From assembly GCA_003427395.1 (NCBI GenBank), contig BFEA01000002.1, positions 2,489,751-2,511,026 of the forward strand: a DNA stretch of 21,276 bases. The letters run 5' to 3'. A program made the position numbers and the translations under genes. Source of the stretch: Chara braunii (taxonomy: Eukaryota; Streptophyta; Charophyceae; Charales; Characeae). Of the stretch, positions 9,021 to 17,116 are shown one piece after another. Each line of letters opens with the position of its first letter. The first letter of the stretch is position 1. Under the pieces are notes generated by a model that was not told the DNA's origin, did not search any database, and was given only the letters and a program-made list of their open reading frames with translations.

Positions 9021-9102
9021 TGTCGTGAAGGATTAAACCCTCACGACACTTCGAGTTTGACACTTGAGTGTCATAAGCGGTACTCGGATCCACGAGGGAC
9101 CG
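9021..9102. repeat. cluster of three adjacent hairpins
   Basis: First, tgtcgtga/tcacgaca at 9021-9048 (8-bp stem, 12-nt loop). Second, gacact/agtgtc at 9059-9072 (2-nt loop). Third, gcggt-ctcg/cgag-accgc at 9076-9102 with small bulges. Three stems in 82 bp is more than casual, but no repeated core connects them. Confidence 0.7.
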
Positions 9103-9794
9103 CTTGATTATTGGCACTACATAGTACGTCATCATTGCGACTGCTTGCGTACGCTTGCATTGCGAGTCGATATGAGTTAGCCCTCCGTCCGCGGGGTTTT
9201 ATACTGAGTCTCACGCGCGACGCCTATTCGATTTCCGCATCGGAAAGTTATGGGACGGCTACTGAAGGGACAAGGAGCGTTGTCGCGTTGTTTGTGTTGT
9301 GTCGTGTTGTATATACGTGTGTGTGTGTTTTATTTTTGTGTTCGTAAAGTGGTGTGCACATGGTGCGTGGGATGCGTCCTAGTCGACCGACGTCGAGCCG
9401 CGCTTGGGACTTCAGCCCCCCAAGATGTCGGTTCGCGTGCGGGTCCGACAGGCGTATTACCGCACGTACCCCCTATGCTACAACGAACGAGAAACGTCCT
9501 TGGCTGGTCCACCAGTTGCGATTGCAACTGATTAACTTTCGTACTGTGGACTGGTAGCTCGGTAGGGATACGCCCACCGAAGGGAGGTGACAGCTCCCGT
9601 AAGGTGGAGGTAAGTTGTGCCTCGCGTAGGCCCTATCCTGTCGTAGGGGCTCGCAAGAGGTATGGCTGGCGCACTCGGCCGGAGCGGCCTAAGGAAGCTC
9701 CATTTGTGTGTTCGCAAGGTTGGTCCAAACTCCTGCGTGACGCGGCCGAGAGGGTCCCGCGCTGCCACGTGCGGTGCCGGACCGATGCGCGCGA
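9103..9794. other. region without a recognised gene; short GT repeat
   Basis: Open frames here (up to about 90 codons) overlap on both strands and carry no known motif. A short gtgtgtgtgt run lies at about 9317-9328. Nothing else could be supported. Confidence 0.45.
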
Positions 9795-10342
9795 CAAACC
9801 CACCCGCCTCCACGTGATTTAGGGAAAACCACTTCCACTAATCTGCACCTTCTCACAAGGAAACCCCACTGCCCACTATAATGGCGTTTCTACACAGCAG
9901 TGTGATGCCCCAACCTCACGCCCGGCGCGACTTCCTGATCAGAGCGTGAGTGGGCCTAGAAGTGCGAAAGGGGGTGTGCGAAATATTTTAGGAAAGTGGG
10001 GGTGGAGTCTCAGGTCGGAACTGAGATCTCCTGTGGCAAGTTTCAGGGATATGAATGCAAGAGGATAGACGTGGGTCGAAGTCCGCTTCTATGCTTCTTA
10101 GCATGGGGCTACCTCCTCTGTGGATTCCGTTTTCTGGGTTGGACTCGTATTTGGTACACCATTGGAATGCTATGGCTATCGCGCTGTCCGATTATTTGTT
10201 GGCGTTGTATGTTACCTGTCTCAGAATCTGATGCGGCCGGCCTTAGTCGAAGGTTGCATTCTTCCTCCGAGCGGGTTCGCCAGATGAAGCCGGAGGCTCG
10301 GTACCCGCGGTCTTGCTAGCACTCCGAGCACGGGGGTTGAGG

Positions 10343-11028
10343 CCAATACGGAGCGATTGTGTGTCAGGGGATGATGGTCAGCGAATGGAAGGGCAGTATG
10401 AGGTGGTAGGGAGGGAAGTCGGTTTCCATAATAATTATTCTCGGTTTCGCGACAAGGTGGCACGTGTACGAGCAGGGGAATTCAAGGTGGTGGGGAATGC
10501 GCTCTGGAGCTCGGTCGATATCCCACTCGCAAATACGTTCGTTTCCCACCGGATATGGAAATTCAGGAAATTCTTTCCTTGGTCGTACAGACAAACACTT
10601 GTGCTGCCAATACTCTAGGAATTCCTGATCCCTCAGACACTCGCGATCAAACTAACATTTTGTTAAAACTGACATTTTTGTCTAAATTCACGAAATCGAG
10701 CGTAACAAAAAACATTATTTTTAAGGGTTTTTTGAACTTTTTTGTTCCCATGACGTCGGATGATCAGATCATCGGGTGTCGTGGCAACTCCCAATGATCT
10801 GATCATTGAATGTATGTTAACGGTACTTTACGTTGAGGTACATCAGATGGACAAAGTGAGATAACCACTTTCTCACCCAAGGAGCAATGAAATTTTGACT
10901 AAGTCCACTTCGTGAATTTAGAAAACAATGTCAGTTTTAACGAAATGTCAGTTGTCAGTAATACGAAAAGGAAGTTCGATATTCATGCTGCGGAGTGAGG
11001 CAGAAACTCAGTCATTCGAAAAGTTGGA
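10343..11028. mobile_element. insertion of about 690 bp in copy 1
   Basis: Copy 2 runs straight from gcacgggggttggggc to gagtacagactctgcagac (13800-13835). In copy 1 the same two parts are separated by this block. The bases at the two edges resemble each other (ccaatacgga at left, ccgagtacaga at right), which may be a decayed target duplication. The right part of the block holds a MITE-like element; the left 300 bp is unassigned. Confidence 0.7.
10650..10953. mobile_element. MITE-like element with 45-bp terminal inverted repeats
   Basis: The left arm is 10650-10694 and the right arm 10909-10953; they are inverted complements at 41 of 45 positions. Shared outer sequence is aactRacatttYgttaaaac, and the inner part ends tctaaattcacgaa. 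The 304-bp length, AT-rich interior and lack of a transposase frame fit a non-autonomous DNA transposon. An internal inverted pair (atgatcagatcat near 10759, atgatctgatcat near 10794) adds more foldback. I could not define a clear target site duplication, so the superfamily is not assigned. Confidence 0.8.
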
Positions 11029-11524
11029 CCGAGTACAGACTCTGCAGACACACGTGTAGGCCACGCCCGTCCAGTCGGGCTTATACATGCGTGCACAAGG
11101 CCTGCCCTTCGGTCCGATGGACAAAGACAAATGACCCTCGTCTCGTACGTGTTGACCCGTTAACCGAAGGTGGATAGTCCTACCGCAAGACGACATCTGG
11201 TCATTTAGCACGCATATTTAATTCATACAGAAAAATACCCATCATCCATGCGTTCAGATTCATGCATACATAAACAAAAAAAAGTGACAATCGTTCATGC
11301 CTCAAGATCGTACAAAATTCAATCGTAGGTGATTAACCAAGCCATGGGGCCCATCCATATGGAGGGAGGAGCAAGGTGGGAGAAACAATCATACATTAAT
11401 CATTAGAGACAAATAAAGAAAAGATCTGAGATGCCGATCGAGGGACGCAAACTTAAGGCATCTTGCGCCAGATACCAAAATTACTCAGAAGATAGAAGAG
11501 GACAACACCATAATACACCCCGTT

Positions 11525-11528
<4 letters not shown>

Positions 11529-11582
<54 letters not shown>
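11529..11582. repeat. (TC)n microsatellite in copy 1, cut short by adapter
   Basis: A run of ct/tc dinucleotides ends directly at the adapter palindrome starting at 11583. In copy 2 the equivalent tract (14310-14409) is longer and runs into ttttttcttcatagtatcc, which is missing here. Confidence 0.95.
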
Positions 11583-11584
<2 letters not shown>

Positions 11585-11620
11585 GTCTCTTATACACATC
11601 TAGATGTGTATAAGAGACAG
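11583..11620. other. Nextera mate-pair junction adapter (library artefact) 1
   Basis: Bases 11583-11601 are the 19-bp Tn5 mosaic end used in Nextera kits (ctgtctcttatacacatct). Bases 11602-11620 are its exact reverse complement, making a 38-bp perfect palindrome. This back-to-back arrangement is the Nextera mate-pair circularisation junction. Its translation gives the known contaminant string SYTHLDVYKRQ. It is not biological, and the sequence to its left and right need not be neighbours in the genome. Confidence 0.98.
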
Positions 11621-11796
11621 GCCATGGGGCCCATCCATATAGAGGGAAGAACAAAGTGGGAGAAGCAATCATGCATTAATCATTAGAGACAAATAAAGAA
11701 AAGATCTGAGATGCCGATCGAGGGACGCAAACTTAAGGCATCTTGCGCCAGATACCAAAATTACTCAGAAGATAGAAGAGGACAACACCATAATAC
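11621..11796. repeat. adapter-flanked segment duplicated from 11342-11516
   Basis: This 176-bp piece repeats 11342-11516. Its first 65 bases differ at several positions (for example agagggaagaacaaagtggg here, ggagggaggagcaaggtggg there), while the rest appears identical. It also differs from copy 2 (14130-14304). It therefore probably comes from a further genomic copy or allele, joined here through untrimmed mate-pair reads. Frames through it (for example 11431-11613 and 11761-12003) are artefactual. Confidence 0.85.
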
Positions 11797-11834
11797 CTGT
11801 CTCTTATACACATCTAGATGTGTATAAGAGACAG
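11797..11834. other. Nextera mate-pair junction adapter (library artefact) 2
   Basis: A second exact copy of the same 38-bp palindrome: mosaic end at 11797-11815 and its reverse complement at 11816-11834. To its right the sequence resumes at agtatccagatgcaggcagt, which in copy 2 lies just after the TC microsatellite. The two junctions therefore bracket an assembly error across that tract. Confidence 0.98.
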
Positions 11835-12823
11835 CTCCACAGTATCCAGATGCAGGCAGTCCATCGCCCCGCATCCACACAGAGTTGTCACCCCGCTTAG
11901 TTCGAGCATGCACGGCATATTCGCCCGTGCGCCACAGTCCATCGCAGCCGCACGTCAACCCCACACACCCTACACCAGCTCGTGGGATCGCCCAATTCTC
12001 CACTCACCTTCCAAATCTCGCTCGTTAGCCGATCCTCTAGACCGCGCTAACTTCCCGAAGTGTTAGAGAGACAATTAATCGCGCTTGTGGAATTTATAGC
12101 ATGCATGCTTGCGCGAGATACCCGGGGTTGGGGCTAAGTGGAAAAAGAAGGATAAGGAAGTGCCTACGTCTGCACGGTCAGGCCGGGGCGTGGGGGACGT
12201 AGGCTCACTTCACACATCGATTATAATGGACCTTTGGTTGGCCTGTGAGACCAGCCCCTTGGCCTGTTCTCACATGCATGTGTTGTATTTGGGGTAGTCC
12301 AGTCCAGGCTCGTACTTCTGTCAGTATCAGCCAGTCCAGTCCAGTTCAGTCAGTCCGCTGGGGTATACCCAAGCCAAAGTCTGTCACACACGTTTGGAGT
12401 ACGTGCGTTGGAGTCTCGCGTGAGAGCTGCGTTGTGCCATCTTGCTCCATTCTCATCCTCCATCTTCATCTCTATCCCAGGCGGAGCACCACACCTGGTG
12501 GGTCCGCCACACTGATAGCGGGTCCCGGAATGTTTCCGTTCCCACCCATCCCACCGTGCACCGTGAAAAAACGGTGTAAAACACGATATCGGGTTTTTGG
12601 GTGTTTTTCAGGCGGTTTTCGATGAAAACAATGGGAAAAAAACGTGAGCAAAAGGTGCAGCAGCAAGGAGTGTCACGTGGCGAGAAAAGACAAGCGGCGT
12701 CATGATGTGTGCGTGAAGGCCAAGGTCGCCACACACGCACACGCACGCCCCACATGCACACGCTGCCCCGCTGGCCCACCCCACCCCGCTCCCAAATTAT
12801 TTATTATCAAGATCTGGGATGTT

Positions 12824-12856
12824 GCAACTGCCAAGGTTTCAAACCTGGGCAGCTGC
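12824..12856. repeat. long imperfect hairpin in copy 1 (B-box-like centre)
   Basis: The arms gcaactgccaagg and cctgggcagctgc enclose ttcaaa. Read on the minus strand the centre is GGTTTGAAACC, one base from the RNA polymerase III B-box consensus GGTTCGANNCC. An A-box-like tggccagtgtg lies upstream on that strand. It could be a decayed tRNA-derived SINE head, or only a palindrome. Confidence 0.35.
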
Positions 12857-12938
12857 TGGCCATGCGCCACCTCTATAACACACTGGCCACAGTGTAAAGC
12901 GGCACGCTGCTGTTGAAGACGTGTCGTGCCAACTATTA

Positions 12939-13258
12939 ACATGAACTCCCACCATGATGTTGTTTTCACTAACTAGGTAATTACCCTACCACCCGCACGG
13001 CAGGGGCTAAAAAGCCCTGCAAAACCCACCCACGTTCTTGCGATTTAGGGTAAGCCTCTCCCTCAATCTACATACACCCCCGACGGATGCTTCGCCTCCC
13101 TCCATGATGAAGCCCCTGTGGAGCAATGCTCACCACTTCTCCTTAAGAATTCAAATGACATCAAACAGCAACCGATTAAGATGAAATGAATATCTAACCC
13201 AAATTCAACGTCTCAACGGTAATAGCCTACCTCCCGCGCAGCAGGGGTCAAAGACCCC
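12939..13258. repeat. satellite-like family A, second locus
   Basis: Matches 1869-2165 closely. It carries about 22 extra bases around 13157-13179 (catcaaacagcaaccgatta) that the first locus lacks. They are flanked by short atga repeats, consistent with a microhomology-mediated deletion at the first locus. It runs directly into copy 2, whose first 200 bp resemble further, more diverged monomers (gatttaggg, cctcccgctcggcgcg). Confidence 0.85.
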
Positions 13259-14309
13259 GCAACCCACCCGCCTCCACATGATTTAGGGAAAACCACTTCC
13301 ACTAATCTGCACCTTCTCACAAGGAAACCCCACTGCCCACCATAATGGCGTTTCTACAGAGCAGTGTGATGCCCCAACCTCCCGCTCGGCGCGACTTCCT
13401 GATCGGAGTGTGAGTGGGCCTGAAAGTGCGAAAGGGGGTGTGCCAAATATTTTAGGAAAGTGGGGGTGGAGTCTAAGGTCGGAACTGAGATCTCCTGTGG
13501 CAAGTTTTAGGGATATGAATGCAAGAGGATAGGCGTGGGTCGAAGTCCGCTTCTATGCTTCTTAGCATGGGGCTACGGCCTCTGTCGATTCCATTTTCTG
13601 GGTTGGACTCGTATTTGGTGCACCATCGGAACGCTATGGCTATCGCGCTGTCCGATTATTTGTTGACGTTGTATGTTACCGGTCTATGAATCTGATGCGG
13701 CCGGCCTTAGCCGAAGGTTGTGTGCCCGACGTTCTTCCTCCGAGCGGGTTCGCCGGATGAAGTCGGAGGCTCGGTACTCGCGGTTTTGCCAGCACTCCGA
13801 GCACGGGGGTTGGGGCGAGTACAGACTCTGCAGACATGCGTGTAGGCCACATCCTTCTAGTCGAATTTACACATGCATGCACAAGGCCCGCCCTTCGGTG
13901 CGATGAACAAAAACCAATGACCTGCGTCTCGTACGTGCTGACCCGTTACCCGAAGGTGGATAGTCCTACCGCGAAACGACATCTGATCATCTAGCATGCC
14001 TATTTAATTCAGACAGAAAAATACCCATCATCCATGCGTTCAGTTTCATGCATACATAAACAAAAAGAAGGTGATAATCGTTCATGCCTCAAGATCGTAC
14101 AAACTTCAATCGTAGGCGATTAACCAAGCCATGGGGCCCATCCATATAGAGGGAGGAGCAAGGTGGGAGAGACAATCATACATCAATCATTAGAGACAAA
14201 TAAAGAAAAGATCCGAGATGCCGATCGAGGGACGCAAATTTAAGGCGTCTTGCGCCACATACCAAAATTACTCAGAAGATAGACGAAGACAACACCATAA
14301 TACACCCTG

Positions 14310-14323
14310 TTTCTCTCTCTCTT

Positions 14324-14399
<76 letters not shown>

Positions 14400-14409
14400 C
14401 CTCTCTCTT
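14310..14409. repeat. (TC)n microsatellite in copy 2
   Basis: About 100 bp of nearly pure tc/ct with a single ttgt interruption near its start, then cccctctctctttttttctt. Reading frames across it give only Ser/Leu or Arg/Glu alternations. Confidence 0.97.
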
Positions 14410-15432
14410 TTTTTCTTCATAGTATCCAGATGCAGGCAGTCCATCGCCTCACACCCACACAGAATTGTCACCCCGCTTACTCCGAGCACGCACGACATGT
14501 TCGCTCGTGCGCCACAGTCCATCGCAGTCGCACGTCAACCCCACACACCCGGCACCAGCTCGTGGGATCGCCCAATTCTCTACTCACCTTCCAAATTTCA
14601 CTCATTAGCCGATCCTCTCGACCGCGCTAACTTCCAGAAGTCTTAAAGAGACAGTTAATCGCACTTGCGGGATTTATATTATGCATGCTTACGCGAGATA
14701 CCTGGGGTTGTGGCTAAGTGGAAAAAGAAGGAGAAGGAAGTGCCTACGTCTGCACGGCCAGGCCGCGGCGTGGGGGACGTAGGCTCACTCCACACATTGA
14801 TTATAACGGACCTCTGGTTGGCCTGTGAGACCAGCCCCTTGGCCTGTTCTCACATGCCTGTGTTGTATTCGGGGTAGTCCAGTCCAGGCTGGTACCTCTG
14901 TCAGTATCAGCCAGTCCAGTCCAGTCCAGTCCAGTTCAGTCAGTCCGCTGGGGTATACCCCAGCCAGAGTCTGTATTTCGGATCATTCTGCATTCGCACA
15001 GTTTGGAGTACGTGCGTTGGAGTCTCACGTGGGAGCTGCATTGTGCCATCTTGCTCCACTCTCATCCTCCATCTTCATCTCTATCCCAGGCGGAGCACCA
15101 CACCTGGTGGGTCCGCCACACTGATCGCGGGTCCCGAAACGTTCACGTTCCCACCCATCCCACCATGCACCGTGTAAAACGGGTATAAACCCGATACCGG
15201 GTTTTTCGGTTTTTTTTCGGGCGGTTTTCGATGAAAACAATGGGGAAAAAAGGTGAGTAAAATTTGAAGCAGCAAGGAGTGTCACGTGGCGAGAAAACAC
15301 AAGCGGCGTCACGATGTGTGCGTGAAGGCCAAGGTCGCCGCACACGCACACGCACGCGCCACATGCCCGCGCTGCCCCGCTGCCCCACCCCACCCCGCTC
15401 CCAAATGATTTATTATCAAGATCTGGGATGTT

Positions 15433-15465
15433 GCAGCTGCCAGGGTTTCAAACCTGGGCAGCTGC
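15433..15465. repeat. long hairpin in copy 2 (B-box-like centre)
   Basis: The arms gcagctgccagg and cctgggcagctgc pair almost perfectly with one extra base. The minus-strand centre is again GGTTTGAAACC. The stem is better paired here than in copy 1, where one arm carries two g-to-a changes. A second short hairpin, cacactg-gcca-cagtgtg, follows at about 15487-15504. Confidence 0.45.
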
Positions 15466-15558
15466 TGCCCATGCGCCACCTCTATAACACACTGGCCACA
15501 GTGTGCATGGCCTGGTAAGGCGACACGCTGCTGTTGAAGACGTATCGTGCCAGCTATT

Positions 15559-15854
15559 TAACCCCCTCCCCCCACGACGGTGGGGAGACACCGTGGCTGC
15601 TGCTGCCTGTGGCCATACTCATCTGCAATGCCACGTGGCTGCCTGTTATGGACCGTAAAGACCCCCTGATTAGGGGCTGCTCTACAGTGGTGAGGGTCTG
15701 CTCACACAACACACCCTGGATCTGCAGTGTTGTTGCTAGGGGCTAATGAAGATCTCAGCCCCCTCCCTCCTCGAGTTGGCTTGATGCAGTGAAGGCCAAG
15801 ACCCTCCTGGTCTTGGTATACCTTGTGCCCTTGGAAACACCAGGGGTCAGGTAT
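15559..15854. other. non-coding region with three short hairpins
   Basis: No gene recognised. Hairpins: cccc-tgatta-gggg at about 15663-15676; aggggct/agcccc(c)t at about 15737-15764; and ccaagacc-ctcct-ggtcttgg at 15796-15816, an 8-bp perfect stem. It may be the left part of an LTR or leader of the gypsy remnant downstream, but no boundary could be set. Confidence 0.4.
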
Positions 15855-16345
15855 CACCTCTCTCTTCCCTCCCCCTACTAATCCTCTGTCTCTACCTTTT
15901 TCTCTTTCCTCTTACTCACCCCGTCTACTTCTTCCTGTTCTACCTCATTCATTTCCTTCTAATCATTCTCACTACTCATACCCCTCTCCCCACCCCACCT
16001 TTTCTCCCACCACCCACTATTTTACTCTATTTATTCATTTATTTTATTTTCTTTCTCCTCTTTTCTCTTTGCTTCTTGATCCCTCTCCACCTTTCTCATC
16101 CCTTTCTCTCTCATTCTCTCCCCCAACTACAACCCCATCACTTCCCCCATCTCCCCCTTCACTCTTTTCTTCTCTCTTGCCTATTTCTCTCTTTTCTCCG
16201 TCATTTTTTCATCCCCCCTTCCCCCCAACTTCGAATTTTTTTTGTTTTTCTTCTTTTTATCTTTCTTTTGATTTATATTTTCTCTTTTTGTCAAAAAATT
16301 CGAATTACCTTCTACCTTCTTTTCTCATTTCTTGATTTATTTCAT
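15855..16345. repeat. G-poor pyrimidine-rich tract of about 490 bp
   Basis: The + strand is overwhelmingly C and T with some A and almost no G, in irregular ctct, cccc and tttt blocks rather than a clean microsatellite. Frames on the + strand stay open only because G is scarce; the resulting Ser/Pro/Phe/Leu-rich translation (15823-16335) is not a credible protein. Confidence 0.85.
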
Positions 16346-16421
16346 TTTCAGTTTATTTATTCTGAAAATTCAAATATCCTTGCAGCACCCTTAAATCTGA
16401 TTAGGAAGTAGTTATTTTTGC

Positions 16422-16715
16422 TTTCGGCACACATTTTGACCCCGTAGGGGTAACGATGTGCTGCCGAAATTTTATCATTTTACTTAGCATTTCTTCTTGA
16501 CGACACACTTCGACCCCATGGGGGTAACAAAATGTTGTCGAAAGTTTTGAAAAATCCAATACGTAATTTTTCTTCACCTCCTCATCTACTTATTTATTTA
16601 TTTATTTTCTGAAATTTTAATTTGCGGCATTTTGAAACTTAGTGTGCTTATCTTGGTCTCTCCTTTCCCTTGGCACATTCTTGACCCCATGGAGGATAGG
16701 GAAATGCTAACGAAA
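16422..16715. repeat. three hairpins with GCCGAAA-type arms and acccc/ggggt tips
   Basis: Hairpin 1, 16422-16469: outer arms tttcggc and gccgaaa, middle acaca/tgtg, tip acccc-gta-ggggt. Hairpin 2, about 16499-16541: outer arms cgacaca and tgttgtcg, tip acccc-atg-ggggt. Relative to hairpin 1 the outer pair changes from G-C to A-T on both arms. Hairpin 3, about 16670-16715, is decayed (gaccccatggagga, aaatgctaacgaa). The gtgctgccgaaattt arm of hairpin 1 resembles the gctgccgaaattt arm of the repeats at 7764 and 8010, so the two arrays are probably related. Confidence 0.75.
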
Positions 16716-16860
16716 ATTCCAAAAAAATAAATATTATTTCTCTCTTCACACTTTGTTTCGTTATTTTTTTAATTATTTTTATTATTTATTTATTTATTTA
16801 TATTTTTTTCTCAAAATTTCACTGTTTATTTATTTTTCCTTCCGCCTCCTGATTAGGTCA
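16716..16860. other. AT-rich stretch with TTTA repeats
   Basis: Short ttta and atttt runs, no gene. With a similar stretch at 16560-16620, it flanks the third hairpin. It ends where the sequence turns GC-rich at tcaccggtatcctacccta. A tRNA-Met primer binding site (tggtatc...) is only weakly suggested by cggtatc. Confidence 0.5.
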
Positions 16861-16889
16861 CCGGTATCCTACCCTAACCACTCAAACTA

Positions 16890-16938
16890 TGGTAAGGGTT
16901 TTCTTAGGGTTTTTCTAGGGTTTACGGGTTTTCCTAAC
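16890..16938 (+). repeat. degenerate TTTAGGG-like patch
   Basis: The string ttcttagggtttttctaggg, followed by tttacgggttttcc, contains several imperfect plant telomere-type repeats. It lies between the AT-rich block and the gag remnant. Telomere-like motifs occur in plant promoters (telo boxes) and in some retrotransposon leaders, so it need not mark a former telomere. Confidence 0.45.
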
Positions 16939-17116
16939 CCCCCCTACTTCCCCTTTCCATTCGGGCACCTTGGACTCGAGCCACCCTTGCCCCTTTGCGG
17001 GCGCCCGCGCTCGACTCACTAGCGTCGCCCGTCGCTTTCTACCGCAGACCCCCCCCTACGCCTTCCGCTCACGCGGACCTCCTCTAGTCCCTTCCAGTCC
17101 GGCCCGTTACCTCCCC

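Larger units (their letters stand above)
9795..12938. repeat. copy 1 of a 2.3-kb direct repeat unit (interrupted)
   Basis: This segment matches 13260-15558 in order along its whole length, with shared phrases such as aaatattttaggaaagtggg, tgatgcggccggccttag, ggatgttgca and cacgctgctgttgaagacg. It is longer than copy 2 because of an insertion of about 690 bp (10343-11028) and an adapter-flanked stretch (11583-11834). No recognised protein is encoded; frames are broken by indels relative to copy 2. A ccagt pentamer array (near 12340) has fewer units than in copy 2. Unit ends do not show a clear TG..CA, so an LTR pair is not supported. Confidence 0.88.
13260..15558. repeat. copy 2 of the 2.3-kb direct repeat unit (uninterrupted)
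   Basis: This is the more complete version of the unit: no insertion at 13815 and no adapter sequence at the TC tract. It contains the microsatellite, a ccagt pentamer array (about 14908-14945, longer than in copy 1), the paired gcagctgccagg hairpin and a tail ending agctatttaac. Relative to copy 1 it has a short extra piece at about 14975-15000 (gtatttcggatcattctgca). No protein is recognised in any frame. Its nature is unknown; two direct copies with a satellite between them suggest unequal exchange or an array of a larger composite unit. Confidence 0.88.

Noticed and set aside
11431-12003. Frames containing SYTHLDVYKRQ, LYTSRCV or MCIRDS
   Set aside because: These peptides are translations of the Nextera mosaic-end adapter, not proteins.
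9795-13258. Copies 1 and 2 as the two LTRs of one retrotransposon
   Set aside because: The 320 bp between them is satellite with no primer binding site or coding sequence, and the units lack clear TG...CA ends.
15823-16335. 170-codon Ser/Pro/Phe-rich open frame
   Set aside because: It is open only because the pyrimidine tract lacks G and so lacks most stop codons; low-complexity translation.
16862-16876. tRNA-Met primer binding site for the gypsy remnant
   Set aside because: Only cggtatc resembles the usual tggtatcNgag; the rest does not match and no LTR end is defined next to it.
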